Shown: positions 7,622 through 15,056, numbered from the stretch's first letter. The stretch: DNA of 32,168 nucleotides from an uncultured Clostridia bacterium (GCA_946539105.1 CAMNHG010000004.1:1-32168), one strand, 5' to 3'. Notes: generated from the letters alone by a model not told the origin. Program-made: numbers and translations.

Positions 7622-8303
7622 TATTATCACGCTCTTTCCCGAAATGTTCGAGCCCGTTTTTAACGACAGCATTATCGGCAGGGCGCAAAAAAGCGGAGAA
7701 ATCAGCATCCACACTCACCAGCTCCGCGACTTTGCCTTTGACAAGCACAGACGCGTTGACGACACGCCCTACGGCGGCGGTATGGGTATGCTGATGAAGG
7801 CTGAGCCAATCGCACTCTGCTTTGAGGAAATTTGCCGTCAGACAAGCGAACGTCCGCACTTTGTGTATATGTCGCCGCAGGGAAAAACGCTCAACCAGCA
7901 AAGACTAAAGGAGCTTGCGGATATTGAAAATATATGCGTGCTCTGCGGTCACTATGAGGGCGTTGACCAACGCCTGCTCGACAGCTTTATTGACGAGGAA
8001 ATTTCTATCGGCGATTACGTGCTCACGGGCGGAGAAATCCCGGCAATGGTGTTCTGCGACGCACTGTGCAGAATGGTGCCGGGTGTGCTTACAAACAACG
8101 AATGCTTTACCGAGGAGAGCCACTACAACGGCCTGCTCGAATACCCTCAGTACACAAAGCCCTCCGAATGGCGCGAAATTGAAGTTCCCGAGGTTCTTCT
8201 CAGCGGCCATCACGCAAATATTGAAAAGTGGAGAAAAGAAAAAAGCCTTGAAGTTACCGCAAAAAAACGTCCCGATTTGCTTAAAAACAAGGACTTGCTT
8301 TAA
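7611..8303 (+). CDS. trmD: tRNA (guanine-N1-)-methyltransferase TrmD
   Basis: TrmD methylates G37 of tRNAs reading CNN codons, using S-adenosylmethionine, and prevents +1 frameshifting. The trefoil-knot SPOUT domain shows YMSPQGKTLNQ, LCGHYEGVDQRLLDSFIDEE and SIGDYVLTGGEIPA; the earlier GGGMGMLMKAEPI is also diagnostic. I chose the ATG at 7611 (MRIDIITLFPEMF) over a TTG at 7605: GAAAGGA at 7594-7600 suits the ATG spacing. The gene overlaps rimM. The product, 230 residues, is slightly shorter than the usual 240-250 at the C-terminus. Confidence 0.95.
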   Translation: MRIDIITLFPEMFEPVFNDSIIGRAQKSGEISIHTHQLRDFAFDKHRRVDDTPYGGGMGMLMKAEPIALCFEEICRQTSERPHFVYMSPQGKTLNQQRLKELADIENICVLCGHYEGVDQRLLDSFIDEEISIGDYVLTGGEIPAMVFCDALCRMVPGVLTNNECFTEESHYNGLLEYPQYTKPSEWREIEVPEVLLSGHHANIEKWRKEKSLEVTAKKRPDLLKNKDLL

Positions 8304-8419
8304 CGCGTTAAAATACCGCCTTTTGTAATACTTTAACAAAAATGCAGGGTTATCTTGCTATATGTTGATTTAATACTGTTTATTATTACATAATTTGTTG
8401 TAAAAATGCACAATAAACG

Positions 8420-8442
8420 CACCCGATTTTCTACATCGGGTG
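8420..8442 (+). terminator. Stem-loop downstream of trmD
   Basis: CACCCGAT (8420-8427) and ATCGGGTG (8435-8442) form a perfect 8-bp stem with a 7-base loop. It lies 117 bp past the trmD stop and ahead of the HPr promoter. No T-run follows, so it may be a weak or factor-dependent terminator or an mRNA 3'-end stabiliser. Confidence 0.4.
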
Positions 8443-8471
8443 AATATTAATACGAAATTAATTTAATCATA

Positions 8472-8500
8472 TTGACCTTGCAAAAGTTTTTGATTATAAT
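8472..8500 (+). promoter_or_regulatory. Sigma-A promoter for the HPr gene
   Basis: TTGACC (8472-8477), a 17-bp spacer and TATAAT (8495-8500) give a near-consensus promoter. The transcript should start near 8507, leaving a leader of about 67 nt before the HPr ATG at 8574. Confidence 0.8.
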
Positions 8501-8573
8501 ATGTAATAATCGAGGCATAAATAAGGATAATTAAGTTATCGATATTAACTTTGAAGAGAAGAGGGTATCAATT

Positions 8574-8837
8574 ATGTACGTTAAGGAAGTATTGGTTCAA
8601 AACAAGGCAGGCTTACATGCACGTCCCGCAACTTTCTTTATTCAGAAGGCAAATGAGTACAAGGCTACTATCTGGGTAGAAAAAGAGGAACGCCGTGTAA
8701 ATGCCAAGAGCCTTTTGGGCGTTCTTTCGCTCGGCATCATCGGCGGTACAACAATTAAGATTATCGCTGACGGTTCTGACGAGACCGAGGCTGTTGAAGG
8801 ACTTGCGGAGCTTGTAGAGTCTGGCTTTGCAGAGTGA
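8574..8837 (+). CDS. ptsH: HPr family phosphocarrier protein
   Basis: HPr relays phosphate from enzyme I to sugar-specific PTS permeases and, when phosphorylated on serine by HPr kinase, acts as corepressor with CcpA. Both sites are present: His15 in GLHARPA and Ser46 in NAKSLLGVL. The length of 87 residues is exactly that of the family. GAAGAGAAGAGGG upstream provides the ribosome binding site. The gene is monocistronic: a near-consensus promoter precedes it and a strong terminator follows. No enzyme I gene is next to it. Presence of His15 argues against the regulatory-only paralogue Crh, although a second HPr elsewhere cannot be excluded. Confidence 0.92.
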   Translation: MYVKEVLVQNKAGLHARPATFFIQKANEYKATIWVEKEERRVNAKSLLGVLSLGIIGGTTIKIIADGSDETEAVEGLAELVESGFAE

Positions 8838-8861
8838 TTTTGTATTGAACTTTTAGCATTA

Positions 8862-8889
8862 AGGGCGGATTGTATCCGCCCTGTTTTTT
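8862..8889 (+). terminator. Intrinsic terminator after HPr gene
   Basis: AGGGCGGAT (8862-8870) pairs perfectly with ATCCGCCCT (8874-8882) across a 3-base loop, followed by GTTTTTT. It begins 24 bp after the HPr stop and separates it from uvrC. Confidence 0.92.
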
Positions 8890-8925
8890 CTGTTATAAAG
8901 AATTTGTGTAAAGGCAGGTGATAAT

Positions 8926-10761
8926 ATGAACCCGAAAATGAGTCAGCTCAGGAAAAAGGCAATGGCATTGCCGCTGCTTCCCGGAGTGTATATTATGCAC
9001 GGCAAGGGCGGAGAGATTATCTATATCGGCAAGGCGAAGGCACTTAAAAACCGCGTCAGCCAGTACTTCGGCTCACAAAATAACCACCCCGAAAAGGTGC
9101 GCCGTATGGTCGATAATGTTGACGATTTCGAGTACATTATCACCGACAGCGAGTTTGAAGCACTTATTTTGGAGTGCAGTCTTATCAAACAGCACACGCC
9201 TAAGTACAATATTCTTTTAAAGGACGACAAGGGCTACAGCTATATCCGAGTGGGCGAGGGCGATTGGGGAAAAATCTCCTACGTTCTGCAAAAATCCGAC
9301 GACGGAGCGCAGTATATCGGCCCTTATAAAAGCAGTTATTATGTAAAAAGCGCGGTTGAGGAGGCTAATAAAATCTTTATGCTGCCGACCTGCAACCGCA
9401 AATTTCCGCAGGACTTCCGCAAGGCAAGGCCGTGCCTGAACTATCACATCAAGCAGTGTATGGCACCGTGTACCGGCAGGGTTAAAAAATCCGATTACCG
9501 CGAGGCAGTAAACCAGGCACTTGATTTTTTGAAGGGCGGATCGTCAAATTCTGTTAAGCTGCTGACCGAGCAGATGGAGCAGGCGGCGGAGAATCTTGAA
9601 TTTGAGCGCGCGGCTAAAATCCGCGACAGAATAGCCGCGGTAAAAAAGATGGGCGACAAGCAGAAGGTTGTAGCCAACAAGGTGCTTGACGAGGACGTTA
9701 TTGCGGGCTTTTCTAACGACGGAAAAATTTGCTTTCAGGTGTTCCGCTTTGAGGGCGGAAGGCTGTTTGACCGCGAGAGCTTTATCTTTGAGAGCGGCGA
9801 CGAAGCCGCCGACCTTGAGGAGTTTTTGCTGCGCTATTATACCTTAAGGCGCGACGTTCCGAAAAATATAGCTCTGTATAAGGAATATGACGGAATTGAG
9901 GATTTGTCGCGCTGGCTAAGCGAAAAACGCGGAAACAAAGTGAACATCACCGTGCCTCAGCGCGGAGAACAGGCTCAGCTTGTAACGATGTGCCGCTCAA
10001 ACGCCGCGGAGGCACTCGCCCAGCAAAAGGGCGCGACGGTTCGTGAGTACAGCGTGCTTGAGGAGCTCAGACAGCTTTTGGGGCTTGAAAATATCCCCGA
10101 ATATATCGAGTCATACGATATTTCGAACCTAGCCGGAACTGAAAACGTAGCCGGAATGATTGTGTATAAAAACGGCAGACCGCTGAAATCCGCTTACCGC
10201 AAGTTCAAAATCAAGGGCTTTGAGGGACAGGATGACTACGCTTCAATGGCGGAGGTTCTGCAAAGACGTTTTGATGAATACTACAATGCCGAGGACAGCG
10301 ATGAGGGCTTTGGCAAGCTGCCCGATTTAATTCTGCTCGACGGCGGCAAGGGACAGGTCGCCGCGGTCAGGGAAGTTTTTGACAGAATGAATATTTCCGT
10401 GCCGCTTTTCGGTATGGTCAAGGACGACAAGCACCGCACCCGCGCCGTAACAGGCGAGGGCGGAGAAATTGCAATCAGCTCGCGCAGACAGGTGTTTACA
10501 TTTCTCAGCAAAATGCAGGACGAGGTTCACCGCTTTGCAATCGGCTATCACCACGCGCGCCGAAAAAAGAATACATTTAAAAGCTCGCTGACCCAAATTG
10601 ACGGCGTTGGAGAGGTCAGGGCAAAGGCACTTCTAAAATATTTCAGGACGATTGACAATATTTCAAAGGCGGATTTGGAGGAGCTGGAGCAGGCTCCGAA
10701 GATGACAAAGGACAGTGCCCTTGCGGTTTACAGATACTTTAATCCCGGGGACGAAAAATAA
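8926..10761 (+). CDS. uvrC: Excinuclease ABC subunit UvrC
   Basis: UvrC makes both incisions around bulky DNA lesions in nucleotide excision repair with UvrA and UvrB. Domains in order: GIY-YIG nuclease (GVYIM near 20-24, IIYIGKAKALKNRV near 31-44), a cysteine cluster (C-N-R-K-F, RPCLNYHIKQCMAPCTG) typical of the family, UVR motif that binds UvrB (about 205-238), RNase H-like nuclease with YDISNLAGTENVAGMIVY from about 397, and C-terminal helix-hairpin-helix repeats (about 560-605). Its 611 residues are normal. CAGGTG lies about 5 nt before the ATG. It appears to be transcribed separately from HPr and from rsmD. Confidence 0.96.
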   Translation: MNPKMSQLRKKAMALPLLPGVYIMHGKGGEIIYIGKAKALKNRVSQYFGSQNNHPEKVRRMVDNVDDFEYIITDSEFEALILECSLIKQHTPKYNILLKDDKGYSYIRVGEGDWGKISYVLQKSDDGAQYIGPYKSSYYVKSAVEEANKIFMLPTCNRKFPQDFRKARPCLNYHIKQCMAPCTGRVKKSDYREAVNQALDFLKGGSSNSVKLLTEQMEQAAENLEFERAAKIRDRIAAVKKMGDKQKVVANKVLDEDVIAGFSNDGKICFQVFRFEGGRLFDRESFIFESGDEAADLEEFLLRYYTLRRDVPKNIALYKEYDGIEDLSRWLSEKRGNKVNITVPQRGEQAQLVTMCRSNAAEALAQQKGATVREYSVLEELRQLLGLENIPEYIESYDISNLAGTENVAGMIVYKNGRPLKSAYRKFKIKGFEGQDDYASMAEVLQRRFDEYYNAEDSDEGFGKLPDLILLDGGKGQVAAVREVFDRMNISVPLFGMVKDDKHRTRAVTGEGGEIAISSRRQVFTFLSKMQDEVHRFAIGYHHARRKKNTFKSSLTQIDGVGEVRAKALLKYFRTIDNISKADLEELEQAPKMTKDSALAVYRYFNPGDEK

Positions 10762-10784
10762 AAAATTAAATTTAAAAAATCATA

Positions 10785-10813
10785 TTGTAATATGTTGTTT
10801 TGTGTGATATAAT
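10785..10813 (+). promoter_or_regulatory. Sigma-A promoter for rsmD-coaD
   Basis: TTGTAA (10785-10790), a 17-bp spacer and TATAAT (10808-10813) lie just past uvrC. The expected start near 10820 gives a leader of about 33 nt to the rsmD ATG. Confidence 0.7.
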
Positions 10814-10852
10814 TAATGAGTTGACGAAAATGTTAACAAAAAGGACGTTTTT

Positions 10853-11404
10853 ATGCGAGTAATTACTGGTACTGCAAAAGGCAGACGGCTTCAAACCCTT
10901 GAGGGCGAGGATGTACGTCCCACCACCGACAGAATTAAAGAGGCGGTTTTTTCTATTATTCAGTTCGAGACCGAGGGCAGAGCTTTTTTGGATTTGTTCG
11001 CGGGCTCGGGACAAATGGGTATTGAGGCACTCAGCCGCGGAGCTGAGTCGGCGTATTTTGTCGACAATTCCAAAAAATCCATAACGACCGTAAAGCAAAA
11101 TCTAAAAACCACTCATTTTGAGGACAGGGCAAAGGTTTTTCAGATGGACTACCGCAGCTTTTTGTCGGCTAACAGCAAGAGCTTTGACATCGCTTTTCTC
11201 GATCCTCCGTACAAAACCGGAGTTCTTCAGGAAAGCATGGAGCTTGTCGCAAACGCTGTTAAGGACACGGGCGTTATTATTGCCGAAAATCCGCTTGATG
11301 AAGAAATTTTATCACAATACGGCGATTTTGTACTTGACAGACAGTATCGCTATGGTAAAATAAAAATAACTACTTTCAGAAATAAGGATTTTTGTAATGA
11401 ATAA
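10853..11404 (+). CDS. rsmD: 16S rRNA (guanine(966)-N2)-methyltransferase RsmD
   Basis: RsmD methylates G966 of 16S rRNA using S-adenosylmethionine. The family start MRVITGTAKGRRL, the RPTTDRIKEAVFSII segment, the cofactor motif LDLFAGSGQMGIEALSRGA (about 45-63) and the catalytic DPPY at 117-120 are all visible. Length, 183 residues, is normal. AAAGGACG precedes the ATG. Its end overlaps coaD by 8 bases, a pairing conserved across many bacteria, which implies translational coupling. Confidence 0.95.
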   Translation: MRVITGTAKGRRLQTLEGEDVRPTTDRIKEAVFSIIQFETEGRAFLDLFAGSGQMGIEALSRGAESAYFVDNSKKSITTVKQNLKTTHFEDRAKVFQMDYRSFLSANSKSFDIAFLDPPYKTGVLQESMELVANAVKDTGVIIAENPLDEEILSQYGDFVLDRQYRYGKIKITTFRNKDFCNE

Positions 11405-11882
11405 AACCGTAATTTGCCCCGGCAGCTTCGACCCGGTAACTCTCGGTCATCTTGATATTATCAAAAGGGCGTCAAAGATGTTCGGCAAGGTATATATAGC
11501 AGTCCTTGTCAATTCGTCCAAAACTCCGAGCTTTTCCATTGAGGAGCGAATCGAGCTTTTGAGCGACACCGTTAAGGGGCTTGATAATGTTGAGATTGTC
11601 AGCTTTGAGGGCTTGCTCGCGGAGTATTGCAGACAGCACGGCGTAGACGCTATCGTCAAGGGACTCAGGGCTGTGTCCGACTTTGACTACGAGTTTCAGA
11701 TGGCTATGGCGAACAAAAAGATTAACCCCGGGCTTGAAACAATCTTCCTGACCGCCGACAGCGACTCAATGTACCTCAGCTCGAGTATGGTTCGCGAAAT
11801 CGGCTCAATGGGCGGAGATATAAGTAATTTTGTCCCCGAGTGTGTTCACGACAGAATTGTCAAAAAGCTCAAAAAGAATTAG
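11397..11882 (+). CDS. coaD: Phosphopantetheine adenylyltransferase CoaD
   Basis: CoaD converts 4'-phosphopantetheine and ATP to dephospho-CoA, the penultimate step of coenzyme A synthesis. The nucleotidyltransferase signature is T15-L-G-H18 in GSFDPVTLGHLDII. Further family motifs are IVKGLRAVSDFDYEFQMA and the C-terminal SSSMVREIGSMGGDISNFVP. Length, 161 residues, is typical. It overlaps rsmD by 8 bases. A short inverted repeat (CCGGC/GCCGG) follows the stop, without a T-run. Confidence 0.96.
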   Translation: MNKTVICPGSFDPVTLGHLDIIKRASKMFGKVYIAVLVNSSKTPSFSIEERIELLSDTVKGLDNVEIVSFEGLLAEYCRQHGVDAIVKGLRAVSDFDYEFQMAMANKKINPGLETIFLTADSDSMYLSSSMVREIGSMGGDISNFVPECVHDRIVKKLKKN

Positions 11883-11958
11883 TTAGATATGTCCGGCACC
11901 GCCGGCTGATAAAATAAAATATAACTTATAATAATATAAGGGAATAGGAGTGGAGAAA

Positions 11959-12426
11959 ATGAAGGTTGATGATTTAATTTTACAGCTTCAGGATTTAATC
12001 AATGATTCAAAAACAGTTCCCCTTTCGGGCGGCAAGGTTATGGTAAGCAGCGATGAGGTTTACGACATTATCGAGCAGATTCAGGACGCTATGCCCGCAG
12101 AGGTAAGACAGGCAAAGAATATTGTTGCCGACAGAAAGCAGATTCTTGCCGAGGCTAACCGCGAGTCGGAGAACATTATCCGTGCGGCTGAGGAGCGCAA
12201 GAAGGTTATGCTCAACCAGAGCGAGCTTGTAAGAGAAGCTCAGGCTAAGGCTAAAGAGATTGTTGACGACGCGAAAACAAAGTCGGCTGAAATCAGAAAA
12301 GCAGCTAACGTTTATGTTGACGGCATTATGAAGCGCACCGAGGAGAGCCTCAGCACTCAGCTTAACGAGGTTAAAAAGACCCGCGCGAACATTATCAATT
12401 CCCAGAGAGCTAAGCGCGAGGGATAA
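11959..12426 (+). CDS. Coiled-coil protein with DivIVA/V-ATPase subunit H-like features
   Basis: A 155-residue, highly charged, mostly helical protein. After a short N-terminal MKVDDLILQLQDLI segment, residues from about 45 to the end form a long coiled coil rich in Ala, Glu, Lys and Arg, with no membrane segment. Proteins of this type are common after coaD in Clostridia and are usually annotated only as ATPase- or DivIVA-like; function is unknown. I chose ATG 11959 because AGGAG at 11946-11950 is 8 nt upstream, whereas a GTG at 11950 would overlap that site. A strong terminator follows. The coiled coil suggests scaffold or polar functions, but this is inference. Confidence 0.8.
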   Translation: MKVDDLILQLQDLINDSKTVPLSGGKVMVSSDEVYDIIEQIQDAMPAEVRQAKNIVADRKQILAEANRESENIIRAAEERKKVMLNQSELVREAQAKAKEIVDDAKTKSAEIRKAANVYVDGIMKRTEESLSTQLNEVKKTRANIINSQRAKREG

Positions 12427-12445
12427 TATTTATTTCGCATTACGA

Positions 12446-12472
12446 CAGACGGCGTTCGCCGTCTGTTTTTTT
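12446..12472 (+). terminator. Intrinsic terminator before the dcw cluster
   Basis: CAGACGGC (12446-12453) pairs with GCCGTCTG (12458-12465) across a GTTC loop, followed by seven T residues. It closes the rsmD-coaD-coiled-coil unit. Confidence 0.93.
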
Positions 12473-12598
12473 ATGCTCTGCATCATTGGAAATAATGAAA
12501 AAAAGACTTCCATTTGTACGATTTTGATATACTGACTTGCGCTTGTTTGTATAAATCCGACAAATTGTAATTATTTTTTATATTTTAGTAACTTTTTC

Positions 12599-12627
12599 TT
12601 GATTTTTCCTCTTAGATGTATTATAAT
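12599..12627 (+). promoter_or_regulatory. Sigma-A promoter of the mraZ (dcw) operon
   Basis: TTGATT (12599-12604), a 17-bp spacer and TATAAT (12622-12627) form a strong promoter. Its expected start near 12634 is immediately upstream of the three repeated boxes and about 79 nt before the mraZ GTG. Confidence 0.85.
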
Positions 12628-12638
12628 AGTAGCACACA

Positions 12639-12662
12639 GTGTCATTTAGTGTCATTTTGTGA
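12639..12662 (+). promoter_or_regulatory. MraZ-type binding array: three boxes at 10-bp spacing
   Basis: GTGT at 12639 and 12649 and GTGA at 12659 recur with exactly one helical turn between them; the first two units, AGTGTCATTT, are identical over 10 bp. MraZ proteins in other bacteria bind direct repeats spaced by about 10 bp upstream of mraZ and repress their own operon. The array lies directly after the predicted transcription start, an ideal place for autorepression. The box sequence itself is inferred, not proven. Confidence 0.75.
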
Positions 12663-12712
12663 TATCAAATGGCAAATTAAACTAAGATTTGCAGATTTTG
12701 GAGGTGAACCGA

Positions 12713-13132
12713 GTGTTTTTAGGAACTTCTGACCACAGTATAGACGCCAAGGGCAGAATTGTCCTGCCTGCAAAGTTCCGTGAAGAACTCGGCGATACCT
12801 TCTACATCGCAAAGGGCTTTGACAGTCCGTGCGTACAGGTTATGTCAAGGGAGCAGTTTGAGCGGATTATAGCGAATATCAAGGAGCTTCCCGCGGACAA
12901 GGCAAGGGCACTTCAGTACGCCTTTACCGCGACGGCGGCGGAGGTTTCCCCGAACGCCTCGGGCAGAATTATGATTCCGCAGTCGCTGAGAAAGGCGGCT
13001 GAGCTTGAGGACGAAGCAGTTGTTCTGGGTATGGACACCAGAATTGAAATCTGGAACAAATCCAAGTACGACGAGTTCAGCGGATCCAATAAGGACGTGC
13101 TCGGCGAAGCGGTCGCGCTTCTCAGGTTTTAG
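12713..13132 (+). CDS. mraZ: Transcriptional regulator MraZ
   Basis: MraZ is a DNA-binding protein with two AbrB-like beta-barrel halves that autoregulates the dcw operon. The start FLGTSDHSIDAKGRIVLPAK and the second half SPNASGRIMIPQSLRKAA are the two family motifs. I chose GTG 12713 because GGAGGTG (12700-12706) is 6 nt upstream and the protein then begins at the conserved F-L-G-T; the frame is open further upstream without support. Length, 139 residues, is typical. It sits 9 bp before rsmH, as in most bacteria. Confidence 0.95.
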   Translation: MFLGTSDHSIDAKGRIVLPAKFREELGDTFYIAKGFDSPCVQVMSREQFERIIANIKELPADKARALQYAFTATAAEVSPNASGRIMIPQSLRKAAELEDEAVVLGMDTRIEIWNKSKYDEFSGSNKDVLGEAVALLRF

Positions 13133-13141
13133 GAGGACGAA

Positions 13142-14065
13142 ATGGAGTTTTCTCATATTCCCGTTCTTCTTAATGAGACAATCGAAGGGCTTAACATCAA
13201 CCCAAACGGCATCTATGTTGACGGCACAGCCGGCGGCGGAGGACATTCCGGAGAGATTCTTAAACGCCTTACAAGCGGCAAGCTGATTTGCATTGATCAG
13301 GATCCCGACGCTATTTGTACGCTGACAGAGCGTTTTAAGAAAAATGAAAACGCATTGATCGTCAAGGGTAACTTTGCCGACATCAGAGAACTGCTCGTTC
13401 AGCGCGGAGTTTGCAGGGTAAACGGTGTGTTGCTTGATATCGGCGTATCTTCCCACCAGCTCGATACATCCGAAAGGGGTTTTTCATTTCACGAGGACGC
13501 TCCGCTCGATATGCGGATGAGCCAAAAGGGAACGACAGCGGCTGATTTGGTAAATTCACTGCCGTATGAGGAGCTTAAAAAGATTATCTACGATTACGGC
13601 GAGGAAAAGTACGCGCCATCTATAGCAAAGGGCATCGTGGAAAGCCGTCAGCAGAAGCCTATAGAAACAACCCTTGAGCTTGCGGAAATCGTCAAAAACA
13701 ACGTTCCGCAAAGGGTCAGGCGCGACGGACATCCGGCGAGGAAGACCTTTCAGGCGATTCGAATTGCCGTAAACAACGAGCTCGGAGTACTTGAAGAAGG
13801 ACTTGACGGTGCTTTTGAGCTGCTCGGAAGCGGCGGAAGACTCGCGGTAATCACCTTTCACTCGCTTGAGGACAGGATTGTTAAGCGAAAAATGGCGTCT
13901 TGGGCACAGGGCTGCACCTGTCCGAAGGACTTTCCGGTGTGTGTGTGCGGCAACAAGCCGAAGGTACGTTTGATTACACGAAAACCCGTTTGTGCAAATG
14001 AAACAGAATTGACTGAAAACCCGAGAGCAAGAAGTGCAAAGTTGAGAATATGCGAAAAAATTTGA
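13142..14065 (+). CDS. rsmH: 16S rRNA (cytosine(1402)-N4)-methyltransferase RsmH
   Basis: RsmH (MraW) methylates C1402 in the ribosomal P site. The family start FSHIPVLLNETIEGL, the cofactor loop DGTAGGGGHS (27-36), the motif GVLLDIGVSSHQLD, RGFSFHEDAPLDMRM and the C-terminal RLAVITFHSLEDRIVKR are all present. A C-terminal cysteine group (CTCPKDFPVCVCG) is typical of the family. Its 307 residues are normal. AGGAGG lies just before the ATG, between it and mraZ. A promoter for ftsL starts right after its stop. Confidence 0.96.
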   Translation: MEFSHIPVLLNETIEGLNINPNGIYVDGTAGGGGHSGEILKRLTSGKLICIDQDPDAICTLTERFKKNENALIVKGNFADIRELLVQRGVCRVNGVLLDIGVSSHQLDTSERGFSFHEDAPLDMRMSQKGTTAADLVNSLPYEELKKIIYDYGEEKYAPSIAKGIVESRQQKPIETTLELAEIVKNNVPQRVRRDGHPARKTFQAIRIAVNNELGVLEEGLDGAFELLGSGGRLAVITFHSLEDRIVKRKMASWAQGCTCPKDFPVCVCGNKPKVRLITRKPVCANETELTENPRARSAKLRICEKI

Positions 14066-14083
14066 GAAATTTCTTCTCAACAC

Positions 14084-14112
14084 TGGACAAATCGAGAGTT
14101 TTGGTGTAAAAT
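14084..14112 (+). promoter_or_regulatory. Putative sigma-A promoter for ftsL
   Basis: TGGACA (14084-14089), a 17-bp spacer and TAAAAT (14107-14112) lie 19 bp past rsmH. The expected start near 14119 leaves a leader of about 225 nt before ftsL and places the inverted repeats at 14122-14154 at the transcription start. Confidence 0.6.
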
Positions 14113-14121
14113 TATAACAAA

Positions 14122-14154
14122 GTTGTAAATTATGTTACAACTACAACCGGTTGT
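14122..14154. promoter_or_regulatory. Clustered inverted repeats at the ftsL promoter
   Basis: GTTGTAA (14122-14128) and TTACAAC (14135-14141) form a 7-bp inverted repeat, followed one base later by a perfect 12-bp palindrome, ACAACCGGTTGT (14143-14154). All share the half-site ACAAC/GTTGT. The cluster starts a few bases after the predicted transcription start. This suits an operator for an unidentified dimeric regulator or a leader hairpin. Confidence 0.5.
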
Positions 14155-14176
14155 GTTTTAAGAAAATGTAATCACT

Positions 14177-14189
14177 AAATGTTCCATTT
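14177..14189 (+). repeat. 13-bp repeat, copy 1 (ftsL leader)
   Basis: AAATGTTCCATTT occurs here and again at 15044-15056 upstream of the penicillin-binding protein gene. Both copies are in non-coding leaders within the dcw cluster, in the same orientation. Function unknown. Confidence 0.5.
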
Positions 14190-14198
14190 TCTGTGAAA

Positions 14199-14216
14199 TG
14201 TCCGTAAAATCGGACA
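14199..14216 (+). other. Small hairpin in the ftsL leader
   Basis: TGTCCG (14199-14204) pairs with CGGACA (14211-14216) across a 6-base loop. It lies about 130 nt before the ftsL ATG and has no T-run, so it is not a terminator; it may be a leader structure. Confidence 0.35.
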
Positions 14217-14346
14217 GATTGTGTGTTATTTGTTGAAACGAAATTGTTAAAATTTTGAAACTTTTTTGCTTTATGGAAAAATAAAGCAGAATTAAGTGTG
14301 TTTTATGAAAATTTTTTGATAGTAGAAAGGCACAAGGTGCATTCCA

Positions 14347-14886
14347 ATGGCATATGAGAATAATAATGCCGCTTACGACTTAAGTCTTTTTGACGAGGAT
14401 CTTTACACCTCGGCAGCTCCCGAAAGAGAGCTTGAAGATGAGCCCGTAAGAAAGGTTAAGAAAAAACAGAAAAGTAAAATAGTTGAGTTCTCCGAGGAGA
14501 ATGTCAATAAGGCAAGACGCCGCAAGCACAACCCCGCAAAGCTGATTATCGGCGGTTTATGCGCGGCAGTCGTAACCTTTGTAATCGGCGCGATCATCGT
14601 AGGTCAGGTTCAGCTTACCGAGCTTAACCAAAAGATTATTTCAGCGCAGGAGACGTTGGCGGACACTCAGAGTATTTACACTCAGAACCAGATGAAGCTG
14701 GAGGCAAGCCTCTCGAACGCGGAAATTGAAAAGCACGCAACCGAGGTGCTTGGTATGACCAAAGCCTCAAACGCTCAAAAGGAATTTGTTTCTATCGAGA
14801 GCGGCGACAAAGCAGAGGTTTCTGCTCAGAAAGGTGAAAATATTTTCACTCAGTTTATTGAGTCAATTAAAAATCTTTGGTCATAA
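14347..14886 (+). CDS. ftsL: FtsL-like cell division protein
   Basis: A bitopic membrane protein in the ftsL position of the dcw cluster, between rsmH and the division PBP. A long acidic-then-basic cytoplasmic part (residues 1-63, ending in a Lys/Arg-rich run) precedes one transmembrane helix (about 66-88). Behind it lies an extracytoplasmic coiled coil (about 90-135) with LNQKIISAQETLADTQS and a C-terminal E-K-H-A-T-E-V-L-G-M-T segment that matches the end of FtsL/DivIC-like septum proteins. FtsL joins DivIB and DivIC to activate FtsW-PBP septal synthesis. Sequence conservation of FtsL is low, so the name rests on topology and position. AGAAAGG lies upstream. It has its own promoter and terminator. 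Confidence 0.8.
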   Translation: MAYENNNAAYDLSLFDEDLYTSAAPERELEDEPVRKVKKKQKSKIVEFSEENVNKARRRKHNPAKLIIGGLCAAVVTFVIGAIIVGQVQLTELNQKIISAQETLADTQSIYTQNQMKLEASLSNAEIEKHATEVLGMTKASNAQKEFVSIESGDKAEVSAQKGENIFTQFIESIKNLWS

Positions 14887-14920
14887 CATTCATTAGAATT
14901 TAATATATTATAATGAAAAT

Positions 14921-14952
14921 GAGAGTTAAGACAAAGTCTTGGCTCTCTTTTT
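14921..14952 (+). terminator. Strong terminator between ftsL and the PBP gene
   Basis: A 12-base arm (14921-14932) pairs completely, with two G-T wobbles, with 14936-14947 across an AAA loop and is followed by TTTTT. It lies 35 bp after the ftsL stop and should largely separate ftsL from downstream genes. Confidence 0.88.
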
Positions 14953-15043
14953 GCAGTTAGTTCGTTTTGCATATGTATGAATTAATTTGACTGAGTTTGG
15001 AATATTTCGGCGCGATATATGTTAAAAAACTGTTATTTGCCCA

Positions 15044-15056
15044 AAATGTTCCATTT
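15044..15056 (+). repeat. 13-bp repeat, copy 2 (PBP leader)
   Basis: Second exact copy of AAATGTTCCATTT, 38 bp before the TTG start of the penicillin-binding protein gene. No clear promoter was found between the ftsL terminator and this point, so the repeat could mark a regulated start by a non-housekeeping sigma factor or regulator. Confidence 0.5.

Noticed and set aside
12845..13456. A 203-codon open frame on the minus strand over mraZ and rsmH
   Set aside because: It is a shadow of two clearly coding genes, has no ribosome binding site and no recognisable domain.
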